Assembly (NCBI RefSeq): GCF_907164845.1
Contig: NZ_OU015430.1
Coordinates: forward strand, 541,001-605,000
Reading direction: 5' to 3'
DNA length: 64,000 nt
From: Lysobacter luteus
GTDB taxonomy: Bacteria; Pseudomonadota; Gammaproteobacteria; Xanthomonadales; Xanthomonadaceae
Below the pieces are notes generated by a model that was not told the origin of the DNA, did no database searches, and worked only from the letters and a program-made list of their open reading frames with translations. Below, in pieces: positions 1 to 9,495 of this stretch. Position numbers and translations under genes: made by a program. Positions within the stretch are counted from its first letter, which is position 1; each line of letters begins with the position of its first letter.

Positions 1-744
1 CGCCAGCGTGCCCGGCACCGGCCACAGGTCGCGGTAGAAGGCGCCCTGCTGATGCGGGTTCTCGCCGTAGCGCAGGTCCATCATCTTCACGAAACTGCTG
101 TTGCTCTGCGCCGGGAACAGCGCCTGGGTGCCGTCGTCCTGCAGGGCGGACAGGTGGTTGCTGATGCACGCGTCGTAATGGGCGACGTCATTGAACGCAG
201 CGACCGCGAGCGCGAAGCGGGTGCGGCCCGACAGCGCGCCGTCGTTGGCGCCCAGCTCGGCGACCAGGCCGTCGTACTGCGCAGGTGCAGTGGCGACGGC
301 GACGCGGGCAAAATTCTTCGCGGCCGAGCGCAGCATGGCCGGGCCGCCGATGTCGATGTTCTCGATGACATCCTCGAAGCTGCTCGACGGATCGGCCGCG
401 ACCCGAGCGAACGGGTACAGGTTGAGTACCAGCAGGTCGATCGCGCCGATGCCGTGCGCCTCCATCACCGCCTCGTCGACGCCCGCGCGCCCGAGCAGGC
501 CGCCGTGCACCAGCGGGTGCAGCGTCTTGACCCGGCCGTCCATCATTTCCGGGAAACCGGTGAAGTCGCTTACATCGCGCACGTCCAGCCCTGCGTCGCG
601 CAGTGCGCGCGCGGTACCGCCGGTCGACAGCAGCTCGACGCCGTACCCGGCCAGCGCCCGGGCCAGTTCGACCAGACCGGTCTTGTCGGAGACGGACAGC
701 AGCGCGCGGCGGATCTTCACCGGCGGCAGGGAGGCGGCAGTCAT
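1..744 (-). CDS. purH: Bifunctional AICAR formyltransferase / IMP cyclohydrolase, 5' part only
   Basis: PurH catalyses the last two steps of de novo purine synthesis in the cytoplasm: formylation of AICAR, then ring closure to IMP. The visible 248 residues hold the N-terminal MGS-like cyclohydrolase domain, starting with the family pattern [14 protein letters not shown] and containing STGGT, the DGRVKTLHP segment and the LYPF and [10 protein letters not shown] blocks. The sequence then enters the formyltransferase half ([11 protein letters not shown]) and runs off the window edge at base 1, so the C-terminal half is missing. The ATG at 744 is the natural family start. The neighbouring fis gene lies 65 bases upstream in the same direction, so co-transcription is possible. 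Confidence 0.97.
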   Translation of the reverse strand, partial: MTAASLPPVKIRRALLSVSDKTGLVELARALAGYGVELLSTGGTARALRDAGLDVRDVSDFTGFPEMMDGRVKTLHPLVHGGLLGRAGVDEAVMEAHGIGAIDLLVLNLYPFARVAADPSSSFEDVIENIDIGGPAMLRSAAKNFARVAVATAPAQYDGLVAELGANDGALSGRTRFALAVAAFNDVAHYDACISNHLSALQDDGTQALFPAQSNSSFVKMMDLRYGENPHQQGAFYRDLWPVPGTLA

Positions 745-809
745 GGGGTGGTCCAGGCTTCGGGGAAGCCCGCGATTATAGCGGCCGCGTCGATGCGGCC
801 CCGCGCCGG

Positions 810-1082
810 TCAGGCCAGGCCGTACTCGCGCAGCTTCTTGCGCAGCGTCGCGCGGTGGATGCCGAGCATCCCGGCGGCGCGGCTCTGGTTGCCCTCGCAG
901 TGGGACAGCACCTCGGCGAACAGCGGGATCTCCAGTTCGCGCAGGGCGATCTCGTACAGGTCGCCGTTGTCGCAGCCATCGAGGTCGCCCAGGTAACGCC
1001 GGATGGAAGTCGCGACGTGGTCGCGCAACGGCACCTTTGGTCCGGAGCGGCTGGATTCGGTACGGTCGGCTGCAGCATTCAA
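810..1082 (-). CDS. fis: Fis family DNA-binding protein (TTG start)
   Basis: Fis is a small dimeric nucleoid protein that bends DNA and adjusts transcription with growth phase. The C-terminal half carries the family helix-turn-helix, [20 protein letters not shown], ending in LREYGLA, and the segment PLRDHV..IRRYL matches the core dimer helices. No ATG sits at the usual place. A TTG at 1082 gives 90 residues (start [10 protein letters not shown]), close to the usual 90-100, and is preceded by a strong GGGGGGA ribosome-binding site about seven bases upstream. A longer in-frame ATG at 1124 would add 14 residues and lacks this match. I therefore choose TTG. It lies just upstream of purH in the same direction. 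Confidence 0.9.
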   Translation of the reverse strand: MNAAADRTESSRSGPKVPLRDHVATSIRRYLGDLDGCDNGDLYEIALRELEIPLFAEVLSHCEGNQSRAAGMLGIHRATLRKKLREYGLA

Positions 1083-1204
1083 GAGTCGTCCCCCCAAGGA
1101 CACAAGACGGCCGTCGAGCGGCATTGCACCGCAAGCGTCCTGCGACGACGGGCGACGAGTCTAGCGCGTGGGCGCCGACAGCGACACCGCCGCGGCCAAC
1201 CGGT

Positions 1205-1987
1205 TCAGCGGAAGTCGAAGGTGAACGCCACGATGTCCGGCGCCGGCTCCACCACCTCGAAGCGCACGTTCGCGCTCTGCCCGGGCGCAATCAACGCGTC
1301 ACCGCCGGCGTCCGCGCCACGGTAGTCGACCGGCGCGAACACGCGCGCGGCGACCGTGATGCCGTCCACGTCCGACAGCCCGAGTCGCAGCGACGGCCAC
1401 GGCTGCGGCCAGCGTGCGTCGTTGCGGAAGCTGGCGGTGACCGCGAGCACGCCGGGCGCGCCGGCCTGCTCGACGTTGCGCGCGAGCATCGTGAACGCCG
1501 TCGGCTCGCCCCAGGCCGGCACCTCGCAGCGGAGCACGGTGCAGGCGCCGACGATGACCGGCCGCCACGACGCGCTGGCCGCCAGCGCCGCGCGCTGGGA
1601 CATCAACAGTTGAACGACCAGCACCAGCGCCAACGCGCAGATCGCGAGCCATTCGGCCCTGCGCCGCCTGCTTGCCGGCCGCGGGGCACGCGTGCGTGCG
1701 AAGGCCGGCGCCAGTCGACGTGGCTTCGCGGGTGCGGCGGCGGGTTCGGATGCAGGCGCCGGCGTGGGTGCTGCCACAGGAGTGGGCGTCGACGCCGGTG
1801 TCGCGTCGATTGTATTGACGGGTTCAAGCGGTACGTCTGCAGGGGTGGCGTCGTCGCCGGTGTCCAGCAGCTGTCCGTCCTCGTCGAGTTGCATGAGCCC
1901 TTCGCACCGCGGACAGTGCTGCGCCGCGCCGTCGCGCGAGACGATGAGCGCGACCAGGAAGCCACAGTGCGGGCAGGGGACGAACAT
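1205..1987 (-). CDS. Zinc-ribbon and DUF3426-containing membrane protein
   Basis: This 260-residue protein begins with a short zinc ribbon (CPHC at residues 5-8 and CPRC at 25-28), followed by a long acidic and Pro/Ala-rich linker. A single membrane segment lies at about residues 112-131, flanked by an Arg-rich stop on the cytoplasmic side, and a roughly 120-residue periplasmic domain resembles DUF3426. Family members of this architecture (MJ0042-type ribbon plus DUF3426) are common beside prmA and fis in gammaproteobacteria; their function is not established. Two cysteines in the periplasmic part (CTVLRC, about residues 149-154) could form a disulfide. It sits between prmA and fis, all on the same strand, which suggests one transcription unit. 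Confidence 0.85.
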   Translation of the reverse strand: MFVPCPHCGFLVALIVSRDGAAQHCPRCEGLMQLDEDGQLLDTGDDATPADVPLEPVNTIDATPASTPTPVAAPTPAPASEPAAAPAKPRRLAPAFARTRAPRPASRRRRAEWLAICALALVLVVQLLMSQRAALAASASWRPVIVGACTVLRCEVPAWGEPTAFTMLARNVEQAGAPGVLAVTASFRNDARWPQPWPSLRLGLSDVDGITVAARVFAPVDYRGADAGGDALIAPGQSANVRFEVVEPAPDIVAFTFDFR

Positions 1988-2070
1988 CGCCGCAGTTTAG
2001 CCGAGCCGGTCGGGCGCCCGGCCAGCCGCGGAGGCACGCTGCCGCGTGACGTCGATCAAGCTTCGCGCGG

Positions 2071-3000
2071 TCAGGCGGCGGTCGCCCGGCGCGTGCCGGT
2101 AATGCGGATCCAGTCGTCGAGCCGGTCGACCACCAGCGCCTCGAACGCGTCGGAGTAGGCCGCCAGCACCTCGTCTTCCTGCCCGACGAGGATGCCCGAC
2201 AGCGCGATGCGCCCACCGGGCGCGACCCGCGCGGCCAGCGGTGCCGCCAGCGCCACCAGCGCCGAGGCCAGGATGTTGGCAACCACCACCGGGTAGGTGG
2301 CAACCGGCTCGTCTTCGGGCAGGTACACGGCGAGGCGGTCGCCGACGTCGTTGCGGGCGGCGTTGTCGGCGGTGGCGGTCAGCGCCTGCGGATCGTTGTC
2401 GACGCCGACCGCGGCGCGCGCGCCCAGTTTGAGCGCGGCCAAGGCGAGGATGCCGGAGCCGCAGCCGAAATCGAGCACGGTGACATCGTCCAGCGCGCCA
2501 TCGCCGGCAAGCCGGTCGAGCCATTGCAGGCACAGCGCGGTGGTCGGGTGGGTGCCCGAGCCGAACGCCAGGCCCGGGTCGAGCCGCACGATGGCCGAAC
2601 CCGGGGCGTCGGCGCCGTCGGGCAGTGCGTGGTTCCACGGCACGATCCAGGTGCGCTCGCCGAACTTGAGCGGCTCGTACTGGTCCATCCATGCGCGTTC
2701 CCAGTCCTGGTCTGCGACTTCGCGGAACCGCGCGCGCGACCAGTCCACGCCTTCGTCGGCCGCCGTCAGGGCGTGCAGGAGCAACTCCGGCGGAGTGCCG
2801 CCTTCGAAGAGCGCGGTCAGTTCCATCTCGTCCCACAGCGGCGTCTGGCCGACCCCCGGCTCGAAGATCGCCTGTTCGTCGGGTGCATCGGCATGGGCGT
2901 CGGCCAGGGTGACCGCGAGCGCGCCGACGCTTTCCAGCGCGCGCTCGTGGCGCGGCTGGTCGGCTTCGCGGCAGGGGATCGTCAGTTCGAGGAAAGGCAT
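2071..3000 (-). CDS. prmA: Ribosomal protein L11 methyltransferase
   Basis: PrmA trimethylates ribosomal protein L11 at several amino groups using S-adenosylmethionine. The 309-residue length is normal for the family. The N-terminal substrate-recognition domain starts [10 protein letters not shown], and the catalytic domain carries the SAM-binding glycine motif [20 protein letters not shown]. The family blocks [11 protein letters not shown] and [13 protein letters not shown] are both present. Its start lies only 10 bases after the accC stop, so it is probably translated from the aroQ-accB-accC-prmA message. Confidence 0.96.
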   Translation of the reverse strand: MPFLELTIPCREADQPRHERALESVGALAVTLADAHADAPDEQAIFEPGVGQTPLWDEMELTALFEGGTPPELLLHALTAADEGVDWSRARFREVADQDWERAWMDQYEPLKFGERTWIVPWNHALPDGADAPGSAIVRLDPGLAFGSGTHPTTALCLQWLDRLAGDGALDDVTVLDFGCGSGILALAALKLGARAAVGVDNDPQALTATADNAARNDVGDRLAVYLPEDEPVATYPVVVANILASALVALAAPLAARVAPGGRIALSGILVGQEDEVLAAYSDAFEALVVDRLDDWIRITGTRRATAA

Positions 3001-3010
3001 GGCGGGCGCG

Positions 3011-4378
3011 CTACACGATGGACAGCGACTTCTCCTTCTGTTCCTTCAGCCGCTTCTCGAGGTAATGGATGTTCTGGCCACCCTGCTGGAAGCCGACGTC
3101 GGCGAGGATCCGCTGCTGCAGCGGGATATTGGTGCGGATGCCATCGACCACCATCTCGCTGAGCGCCACGCGCATGCGGCAGATCGCGGTCTCGCGGTCG
3201 GGGCCGTGGACGATCAGCTTGCCGATCATCGAGTCGTAGTTCGGCGGCACGCGGTAGCCCTCGTAGATGTGGCTGTCGACGCGCACGCCGGGGCCGCCCG
3301 GCGCATGGAAGTGCTGGATCAGGCCCGGGCTCGGCATGAACGTCTCCGGGTCTTCGGCATTGATGCGGCACTCGATCGCGTGGCCTTCCAGCACCACGTC
3401 CTCCTGCCGGATCGAGAGCTTCTGCCCAGCGGCGATATTGAGCTGTTCGCGGACCAGGTCGATGCCGGTGACCATCTCGGTGACCGGATGCTCGACCTGG
3501 ATGCGGGTGTTCATCTCGATGAAGTAGAAGCGGCCGTTCTCGTACAGGAACTCGAACGTGCCCGCGCCGCGGTACCCGATGCGGATGCAGGCCTCGGTGC
3601 AGACCTTGCCGATCTCCGCGCGCTGCTCGGCGGTGATGCCGGGCGCAGGGGCCTCCTCGACCACCTTCTGGTGGCGACGCTGCATCGAACAGTCGCGCTC
3701 GCCCAGATGGATTGCGTTGCCCTGGCCGTCGGCGAGCACCTGGATCTCCACGTGGCGCGGGTTCTCCAGGAACTTCTCCATGTAGACCATGTCGTTGCCG
3801 AACGCGGCCTTGGCCTCGGTCTTGGTGGTCTGGACCGCGTTGGCCAGGTGGGCCTCGGTGTGGACCACGCGCATGCCGCGTCCACCGCCGCCACCGGCCG
3901 CCTTGACGATGACCGGGTAGCCGATCTCGCGCGCGATGGCGATGTTGGTCTCGGCGTCGTCGCCGAGCGGGCCGCCGCTGCCGGGCACGCAGGGGACGCC
4001 CGCCTCCTTCATCGCGCGGATCGCCTCGACCTTGTCGCCCATCAGGCGGATGGTCTCGGCCTTGGGCCCGATGAAGATGAAGCCCGACTCCTCGACGCGC
4101 TCGGCGAAGTCGGCGTTCTCGCTGAGGAAGCCGTAGCCCGGATGGATCGCCTGGGCGTCGGTGACCTCGGCGGCGGCGATCAACTGGGCCATGTTGAGGT
4201 AGCTGTCGGTCGACGGCGCCGGCCCGATGCAGACAGACTCGTCGGCCATCGCGACGTGCTTGAGGTTGCGGTCGACGGTGGAGTGCACCGCGACCGTGCG
4301 GATGCCGAGGGCGTGGCAGGCGCGCAGGATGCGCAGCGCGATCTCGCCCCGGTTGGCGATGACGACCTTATCGAGCAT
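3011..4378 (-). CDS. accC: Acetyl-CoA carboxylase, biotin carboxylase subunit
   Basis: AccC carboxylates the biotin carried on AccB, using ATP and bicarbonate; this is the first half-reaction of malonyl-CoA formation for fatty-acid synthesis. The 455 residues match the family length. Visible landmarks are the N-terminal [14 protein letters not shown], the ATP-grasp glycine loop [14 protein letters not shown] (about residues 159-172), the metal and substrate block [16 protein letters not shown], and the C-terminal biotin-carboxylase region. It begins three bases after the accB stop, so the two subunits are almost certainly translationally coupled. Confidence 0.98.
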   Translation of the reverse strand: MLDKVVIANRGEIALRILRACHALGIRTVAVHSTVDRNLKHVAMADESVCIGPAPSTDSYLNMAQLIAAAEVTDAQAIHPGYGFLSENADFAERVEESGFIFIGPKAETIRLMGDKVEAIRAMKEAGVPCVPGSGGPLGDDAETNIAIAREIGYPVIVKAAGGGGGRGMRVVHTEAHLANAVQTTKTEAKAAFGNDMVYMEKFLENPRHVEIQVLADGQGNAIHLGERDCSMQRRHQKVVEEAPAPGITAEQRAEIGKVCTEACIRIGYRGAGTFEFLYENGRFYFIEMNTRIQVEHPVTEMVTGIDLVREQLNIAAGQKLSIRQEDVVLEGHAIECRINAEDPETFMPSPGLIQHFHAPGGPGVRVDSHIYEGYRVPPNYDSMIGKLIVHGPDRETAICRMRVALSEMVVDGIRTNIPLQQRILADVGFQQGGQNIHYLEKRLKEQKEKSLSIV

Positions 4379-4381
4379 GGG

Positions 4382-4861
4382 TCACCCGATCACGAACAGC
4401 GGCTGGTCGAACTCGACCGGCTGGCCGTTTTCGGCGACGACCTTGAGCACCGTGCCGGAGACGTCCGCCTCGATCGGGTTGAACATCTTCATCGCCTCGA
4501 TGATGCCGAGGGTGTCACCGGCCTTGACCGCCTGGCCGACGCTGACGAACGCAGGCTTGTCCGGCGCCGGGCTGGCGTAGAAGGTGCCGACCATCGGCGC
4601 GCGCACGACGTGGCCGTCGGGCAGCTCCGGGCCGCCCTTGCCGGGCGCGCCGCCGGTCGCGGCATCCACCGGCGACTGCATCGGCATCGGCGCGGCCGGG
4701 GCCGGGTGCGCCGGCGCTGCGTGCATCATCGGCGCGGCGACCATGCCCCCGCTGGGCATCCGGGCCAGCCGGACCGACTCCTCGCCCTCCTTGATCTCGA
4801 TCTCGTTGAGATTGGATTCCTCGAGCAGGTCGATGAGCTTCTTGATCTTGCGCAGGTCCAT
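4382..4861 (-). CDS. accB: Acetyl-CoA carboxylase biotin carboxyl carrier protein
   Basis: AccB carries the biotin that shuttles carboxyl groups between AccC and the carboxyltransferase. The 159-residue protein has a charged N-terminal helix ([21 protein letters not shown]), an Ala/Pro-rich linker (about residues 40-80) and a C-terminal biotinyl domain. The biotinylation site is EAMKM, with the modified lysine at about residue 125. The gene order aroQ-accB-accC on one strand with very short gaps is typical of gammaproteobacteria and supports a single operon. Confidence 0.98.
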   Translation of the reverse strand: MDLRKIKKLIDLLEESNLNEIEIKEGEESVRLARMPSGGMVAAPMMHAAPAHPAPAAPMPMQSPVDAATGGAPGKGGPELPDGHVVRAPMVGTFYASPAPDKPAFVSVGQAVKAGDTLGIIEAMKMFNPIEADVSGTVLKVVAENGQPVEFDQPLFVIG

Positions 4862-4918
4862 GGGCGGGCCTCTTGGTGGTCTTGTGGTCGGAGGCCGCCG
4901 GGCCGGCGGCCGGGCAGG

Positions 4919-5368
4919 TCAACGGGGCGCGGTGTCGAGCCGCGCGATGGCGGCGTCGAGGGCGTAGCGGTAGCTGTCGGCGCCGAAGCCCGCGACCACG
5001 CCGACGGCCAGGTCGCTGAAATAGCTTTGGCGGCGGAAGGGTTCGCGGGCATGCGGGTTGGACAGGTGGATTTCGTAGAACGGCAGTGCCGTCGCCGCCA
5101 GGGCGTCGCGCAGGGCCACGCTGGTGTGGGTGAAGGCGGCGGGGTTGATCAGCACCAGCGCGGTGCCGTCCGTGCGGGCGGCCTGGACGCGGTCCACCAG
5201 CACGTGCTCGGCGTTCGACTGCAGCGTTTCCAGCGTGTGCCCGGCGGCCTCGGCGGTTGCGCGCAGGGCAGCGTCGATCTGTTCCAGCGTGGTGTGGCCG
5301 TAGACCTCCGGCTCGCGCATGCCGAGCAGGTTGAGGTTGGGGCCATGCAGGAGCAGCAACTTCGCCAT
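4919..5368 (-). CDS. aroQ: Type II 3-dehydroquinate dehydratase
   Basis: AroQ removes water from 3-dehydroquinate to form 3-dehydroshikimate in the shikimate pathway. The 149-residue size is that of the type II dodecameric enzyme. It opens with [21 protein letters not shown], which contains the catalytic Arg (R18) and Tyr (Y23) of the flexible loop; [17 protein letters not shown] and the histidine segment [14 protein letters not shown] follow. It is the first gene of the aroQ-accB-accC-prmA run. The 117-base gap upstream holds possible promoter sequences with a direct repeat (5431-5473). Confidence 0.97.
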   Translation of the reverse strand: MAKLLLLHGPNLNLLGMREPEVYGHTTLEQIDAALRATAEAAGHTLETLQSNAEHVLVDRVQAARTDGTALVLINPAAFTHTSVALRDALAATALPFYEIHLSNPHAREPFRRQSYFSDLAVGVVAGFGADSYRYALDAAIARLDTAPR

Positions 5369-5430
5369 CGCGGACCGGGACGTGGAAAGGCCGGCAGTGT
5401 GGCCGAGCAGGGGGTCGCTGTCCAGAAGTT

Positions 5431-5473
5431 ATCGGCTGTTTCGCCGAAGTTGTCGCGATTTAATCGGTTGTTT
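5431..5473 (-). promoter_or_regulatory. Tandem direct repeat with possible promoter elements upstream of aroQ
   Basis: Two near-identical 11-mers, ATCGGCTGTTT at 5431-5441 and ATCGGTTGTTT at 5463-5473, lie 32 bp apart (about three helical turns) in the gap between tlpA and aroQ. Read on the minus strand toward aroQ, each is followed by a -10-like sequence (GATTAAAT after the upstream copy, GATAACTT after the downstream copy). They could be a regulator site or tandem promoters; no known motif is recognised. Confidence 0.35.
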
Positions 5474-5485
5474 GAAAATTTCGGC

Positions 5486-6082
5486 TCAGTCCGCGGCCCA
5501 CGCGTCGACCTCACCGTGCTCGAACGGGCCGATCTTCTGCTTCACCAGCCGCCCCTGCGCGTCGACCAGGGCGGTGAACGGCAACACGCCGCGGACATTG
5601 CCCAATTGCACGCCCGAGTCCGCCGGGCCGGCGACGTCGAGCAGGATCGGGTAGTCGACCGGGGTATGCGTTAGGAACTCGCGCACCGCGTCGGGCTCGT
5701 CCAGCGCGATGCCGACCACCTGGACGCCCGTGCCGCCCTGGCTGGCGGCGAACCGGTCCAGTTCCGGCATTTCCTCGATGCACGGGCCGCACCAGCTGGC
5801 CCAGAAGTTCACCAGCACCGGCCGCCCCGCATAGTCCGCAGGCAGGGTAGCCTCGCGGCCCTGCAGGTCGGGCAGGCGCACGGTCGGGATCGGCTCGCCG
5901 CGCGATGCCACGGCCAGGCCCTCGGGCGGCGGTGGGGCGGTCGCGGTCATCGCGTGCTGCAGCGCCTGTTGCCCGACCTCGCTGCGCAGCAGCGGCCCGG
6001 GGCCGTTCATCAGCACGCCGGCGGCCGCGCCGAGCAGCCCGGCACCGAGCGCGACCAGCAGCACCTTCGTGGTCGACTTCAC
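5486..6082 (-). CDS. TlpA/ResA-like membrane-anchored thioredoxin
   Basis: This 198-residue protein is a periplasmic thiol-disulfide reductase of the TlpA/ResA group. An N-terminal anchor (KVLLVALGAGLLGAAAGVL) is followed by a thioredoxin fold with the active site WCGPC (cysteines at about residues 98 and 101) and the EEMPEL motif typical of ResA/TlpA. The cis-proline region is VRGVLPFTALVD. Start choice: a GTG at 6082 overlaps the dsbD stop as GTGA, a classic coupling arrangement. DsbD is the natural electron source for such proteins, so the pair probably forms one redox module that keeps periplasmic cysteines or haem-binding sites reduced. Confidence 0.9.
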   Translation of the reverse strand: MKSTTKVLLVALGAGLLGAAAGVLMNGPGPLLRSEVGQQALQHAMTATAPPPPEGLAVASRGEPIPTVRLPDLQGREATLPADYAGRPVLVNFWASWCGPCIEEMPELDRFAASQGGTGVQVVGIALDEPDAVREFLTHTPVDYPILLDVAGPADSGVQLGNVRGVLPFTALVDAQGRLVKQKIGPFEHGEVDAWAAD

Positions 6083-8547
6083 TGACCGGTCCCCGCGCTC
6101 GCACGGGCCGCGCGCGCGGCGAAAGGCTCCGGTTGCTCGAACCCGTACAGGCGCAGCTCGCGGCGCTCGACACCGTCGACGTAATACAGCGTGGCCGGCG
6201 GGCCGATGATCCCGAGGCGCTTCATCAGGGCCTGGTCGACCGCGTCGTTGGCGGTCACGTCGGCCTTCAGCAGGACGAAGTCGGCGAGGGCGTCGTGGAC
6301 CGCCGGTTCGGGGAAGGTGTACTTCTCCATTTCCTTGCAGGCCACGCACCAGTCGGCATAGAAGTCGAACATCAGCGGCCGCCCGGCCGCGGCGGCGGCG
6401 GCCACCTCGCGGTCGAGGTCGGCCGACGACTTGATCATCCGGAACGGCAGCGCGCGCTGTTCGGCGGCAGCTCCTCGCAGTCCGGCGAGCGGGCGCAGGG
6501 GATCGTCGCCGCCGGCCAGCGCCCCGACCACCTGTACCCCGCCGGTGATGCCCAGCAGGCCGGCCGCGGTCCAGCCCAGCACCCTCAGGCCATCGCGCGA
6601 GCGCGAGCGGGCGGTGCCCAGCGCCAGCGCTGCCGCCGCGCCGAGCAGCAGCGCACCCCACAGCGCCAGCGACACCGGGCCGGGCAGCACCCGCGCAAGC
6701 ATCCACACGGCCAGCCCGAGGAACACGAAACCGAACAGCCGCTGCACCGCGAGCATCCACGGCCCGCTGGTGGGCAGCCCCTTGCCGGCGGCCACGCCGA
6801 ATGCCAGCAGCGGCAGGCCCATGCCCATCGCCAGCAGGAACAACGCCGCCCCGCCAAACGCCGGGTCCTGGGTCTGGCCGATATAGAGAACCGCGGCCGC
6901 GAGCGGCGGTGCCACGCAGGGACCGACGATCAACGCCGACAGCGCGCCCATCACCGCCACCCCGGCCAGCGAACCGCCTCGCTGGCGATCGCTCAGCGCG
7001 CCCAGCCGGTTGCGCAGGCCAGACGGGAGTTGCAACTCGTACAACCCGAAACTCGACAGGGCGAGTGCCACGAACAACGCAGCGAACGTCGCCAGCACCC
7101 ACGGGTTCTGGAACGCGATCTGCACGTTGGCGCCGACCAGGCCGGCGACCACGCCGGCCACGGTAAACACCAGTGCATTGGCCAGCACGTAGACGAACGA
7201 CAGCCCAAGGGCGCGCCCGGCCCCGAGGCCGCGCTCGTGGCCGGCCGAAGCACCCGCGATAAGGCCCGACAGGATCGGGATCATCGGCAGCACGCAGGGA
7301 GTGAAGGCCAGCAGCAGGCCAAAGCCGAAGAAGCTCAGCAGTGCCCACCAGCGGTTCGGACCCGACAGCGCGGCCGCCAGCCGGCTGTCCTCGGCCTGGT
7401 TGCCGGCGTCGATGTCGGACGATGCGGGCAGGTCGCCTTCCGCGGGGGAGGTATCGAACCCACCTGCCACCGGGATGCCGTCGCCGGCGGGTTGCGCGGT
7501 GTCGGCTGGGCCAGTCGCCGGGCTTGCCGGTGCAACGTCGCCACCCGGTGGCATCGCTGAATCGATGGCCTTGGCGGTGTCCGCCCCGGGCACAGGCGCC
7601 GCCGCGGTCGCGGTCGGCTGCGACGAAACGTTGCCCGCCGGCAGGGCGACCTCGACCATCCGGGTCATCGGCGGATAGCAGATACCGTCGGTCTGGCAGC
7701 CCTGGAAGGTGGCCCGTAGCTGCACCGTGGTCGCGGCAGCCGCCGCGCGGCGCAGCGGGACCGTGACCTCGACCGGGTCGAAATAGACCACTACCTCGCC
7801 GAAATACTCGTCGCGGTGCTGCCGGCCGCGCGGCCATTGTGCGCGGCCGAGTGCAACGCCGGCCCCGTCGCCCGCCAGCACCAGCCGGGTCTGGTCCCGA
7901 TACAGGTAGTAGCCGGGCGCGGGTGAGAAGCGCAGCCGGAGGGTGTCACCGTCGTCGGCGATGGCTTCGAAGCCGAACGCCTGCTCGGGCGGCAGCGGTT
8001 CGTCGAAGCCGGCCGGTGCGGCGAGCAGCGGGTTGCCGGGCAGACGGACCGGGTTGGCCGCGCCGCCACCACGGCCGAGCAGGCCGGTGCCAGCCCCCGG
8101 GCCCGCCGGCGCGCCCGTCAAGGCCACGGTGATCCTGCGTGTCTGCGGCGGGTAGCAGATGCCCGCGTCGGCGCAGCCCTGGTACTTGATGGTCAGCGTG
8201 GTGCTGGCCGCGCGCGCCTGCCCCGGCAGCGTCGCGATGAGCCGGCCCCGGTAGGTCTCGACCTTCCCGAAGAACTCGTCCTCGTACGGCGTGCCGGCCG
8301 GCAGGCGCAACTCGCCGGCGGCAAAGCCCGCGTCGGCCGCCACGCTGGTGCGGTGGCGATACAGGTAGTAGCCGTCGGCGATGTCCCATCGGATCCCGAT
8401 CGCGCCGTCGGGGGTCGCTTCGGCCTGCAGCGCGAAGGCCTCGTCGACCGGCAGCAGGTCGTCCGGGTCGATCGCCGCGTGCGTGGTGCCGGCCAGCATG
8501 CCGAGCAGCAATGCCAGCCAGCGGCCGGCCTTCCGGGAATCAGTCAT
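6079..8547 (-). CDS. dsbD: Thiol:disulfide interchange protein DsbD with duplicated N-terminal domain
   Basis: DsbD moves electrons from cytoplasmic thioredoxin across the inner membrane to periplasmic proteins. After a signal peptide (about residues 1-24) the 822-residue protein has two successive alpha domains. Each has YYLYR and a reactive pair: GCADAGICYPP (C125/C131) and GCQTDGICYPP (C284/C290). A Pro/Ala-rich linker follows (about 305-390), then the eight-helix membrane domain with TPCVLPM and GPCVAPPLAAAVLYI, then the C-terminal thioredoxin-like gamma domain with ADWCVACKEME. The E. coli protein has one alpha domain and is about 565 residues. I chose the ATG at 8547 (MTDSRKAGRW) because the signal peptide follows directly; it overlaps the end of cutA by eight bases. 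Confidence 0.95.
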   Translation of the reverse strand: MTDSRKAGRWLALLLGMLAGTTHAAIDPDDLLPVDEAFALQAEATPDGAIGIRWDIADGYYLYRHRTSVAADAGFAAGELRLPAGTPYEDEFFGKVETYRGRLIATLPGQARAASTTLTIKYQGCADAGICYPPQTRRITVALTGAPAGPGAGTGLLGRGGGAANPVRLPGNPLLAAPAGFDEPLPPEQAFGFEAIADDGDTLRLRFSPAPGYYLYRDQTRLVLAGDGAGVALGRAQWPRGRQHRDEYFGEVVVYFDPVEVTVPLRRAAAAATTVQLRATFQGCQTDGICYPPMTRMVEVALPAGNVSSQPTATAAAPVPGADTAKAIDSAMPPGGDVAPASPATGPADTAQPAGDGIPVAGGFDTSPAEGDLPASSDIDAGNQAEDSRLAAALSGPNRWWALLSFFGFGLLLAFTPCVLPMIPILSGLIAGASAGHERGLGAGRALGLSFVYVLANALVFTVAGVVAGLVGANVQIAFQNPWVLATFAALFVALALSSFGLYELQLPSGLRNRLGALSDRQRGGSLAGVAVMGALSALIVGPCVAPPLAAAVLYIGQTQDPAFGGAALFLLAMGMGLPLLAFGVAAGKGLPTSGPWMLAVQRLFGFVFLGLAVWMLARVLPGPVSLALWGALLLGAAAALALGTARSRSRDGLRVLGWTAAGLLGITGGVQVVGALAGGDDPLRPLAGLRGAAAEQRALPFRMIKSSADLDREVAAAAAAGRPLMFDFYADWCVACKEMEKYTFPEPAVHDALADFVLLKADVTANDAVDQALMKRLGIIGPPATLYYVDGVERRELRLYGFEQPEPFAARAARASAGTGQ

Positions 8548-8863
8548 CGTGTCGGGTCTGCTCGGCCACCCAGGCCAGGTACGGGGCGAGGCCGCCAGCG
8601 GCTTCGACCGCGACCAGTTCCGGGAGTTCATACGGATGCAGCGCCTGCACCCGCGCGGTCATCGCCGCCAGCCGGTCGGCGGTGGTCTTGATCAGCAACA
8701 GCACTTCCGTGCCGTGCTCCACCCGGTCCTCCCAGCGGTAGGTCGAGTGCAGGCCGGGCAGGCGGCTGACGCAAGCAGCCAGCCGCTCGTCGACCAGCGC
8801 GTCGGCGATCACGCGGGCGCTGGCGTCGTCGGGGCACGTGCACAGGCAGACCAGGACAGGCAT
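8540..8863 (-). CDS. cutA: Divalent-cation tolerance protein CutA
   Basis: CutA is a small trimeric cytosolic protein linked to divalent-metal tolerance, though its molecular role is unclear. The 107 residues beginning MPVLVCLCTCPD show the family core: IADALVDERLAACVSRLPGLHSTYRWEDRVE, then LLIKT and the C-terminal HPYELPELVAV. An in-frame ATG eight codons upstream (8887, MRPTRASV) is also possible and has a weak AGG before it. The gene directly precedes dsbD with a short overlap, as in the E. coli cutA-dsbD arrangement, so co-expression is likely. Confidence 0.95.
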   Translation of the reverse strand: MPVLVCLCTCPDDASARVIADALVDERLAACVSRLPGLHSTYRWEDRVEHGTEVLLLIKTTADRLAAMTARVQALHPYELPELVAVEAAGGLAPYLAWVAEQTRHDD

Positions 8864-8932
8864 CACGGAGGCTCGGGTGGGGCGCATTAGCCTAGCCCAG
8901 CGGCGTCGCCCGGGCTTGGCGGAAGCGGCCGG

Positions 8933-9322
8933 TCAGGTGTTCCTCGGACGCCCGACCCGGCGTTGCGCAAGCTGTTCGACCACTTCGACCAGCGGCGCGC
9001 GGGCGCGTACCGGGCTGTCGCGGAATGCGCCGATCAACCGAAGCTCGAGCGGGTCGTCGACCAGCAGCGCGTCCGCGGCCGCGATCGAGTCCATCTCGAC
9101 CTCGGTCGTCAGCGTCATCTTGCCGCGCCCGGTGGCCAGCCACTCGAACTGGACGCCGGTGACCAGCGCGATCTCGCGCAGGTGCGCGGCGCTGGGCGAC
9201 TTGCCGGGGTTGCCCTCCCAATGGCTGACCGCGCTTCGCTGGACGCCGACCGCGGCGGCGAGTGCGGCCTGCGACAGACCGCCGTGGCGGCGGGCGAGAC
9301 GGATGCGAAGCGCGGGTGTCAT
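8933..9322 (-). CDS. Xre-family helix-turn-helix regulator
   Basis: This 129-residue cytoplasmic protein has an N-terminal HTH_3/Xre domain (about residues 5-65). The segments LARRHGGLSQAALAAAVGVQRSAVSHWE and LREIALVTGVQFEWLATG are typical of lambda-repressor-like folds. The C-terminal half (about 75-129) is helical and ends in a basic tail (RRVGRPRNT). I chose the ATG at 9322; an ATG at 9364 would add 14 residues with no clear domain content. It lies divergent from groES across a 516-base gap with regulatory features. The target is unknown. Confidence 0.8.
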   Translation of the reverse strand: MTPALRIRLARRHGGLSQAALAAAVGVQRSAVSHWEGNPGKSPSAAHLREIALVTGVQFEWLATGRGKMTLTTEVEMDSIAAADALLVDDPLELRLIGAFRDSPVRARAPLVEVVEQLAQRRVGRPRNT

Positions 9323-9495
9323 TGGCGTGGCTACTCGGAGTAACGGAGCGCCCGAAATTAACATGAAGCTGCGCGCTATCGGTAGCAATATCACCGATGA
9401 ACGCCGAAACCAGTGATTGCTTCGAGCCACGTCACGACTTTGTGCCACCGATGGAGACGGTTCGCCGTATGGAAAACAGTGGTCAAGGTGACTGG

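Noticed and set aside
2297..5674. Very long plus-strand open frame of over 1100 codons opposite prmA, accC, accB and aroQ
   Set aside because: It is the complement of four well-conserved genes with clear motifs; long antisense frames are a common artefact of 70% GC codon use and the translation has no recognisable domain.
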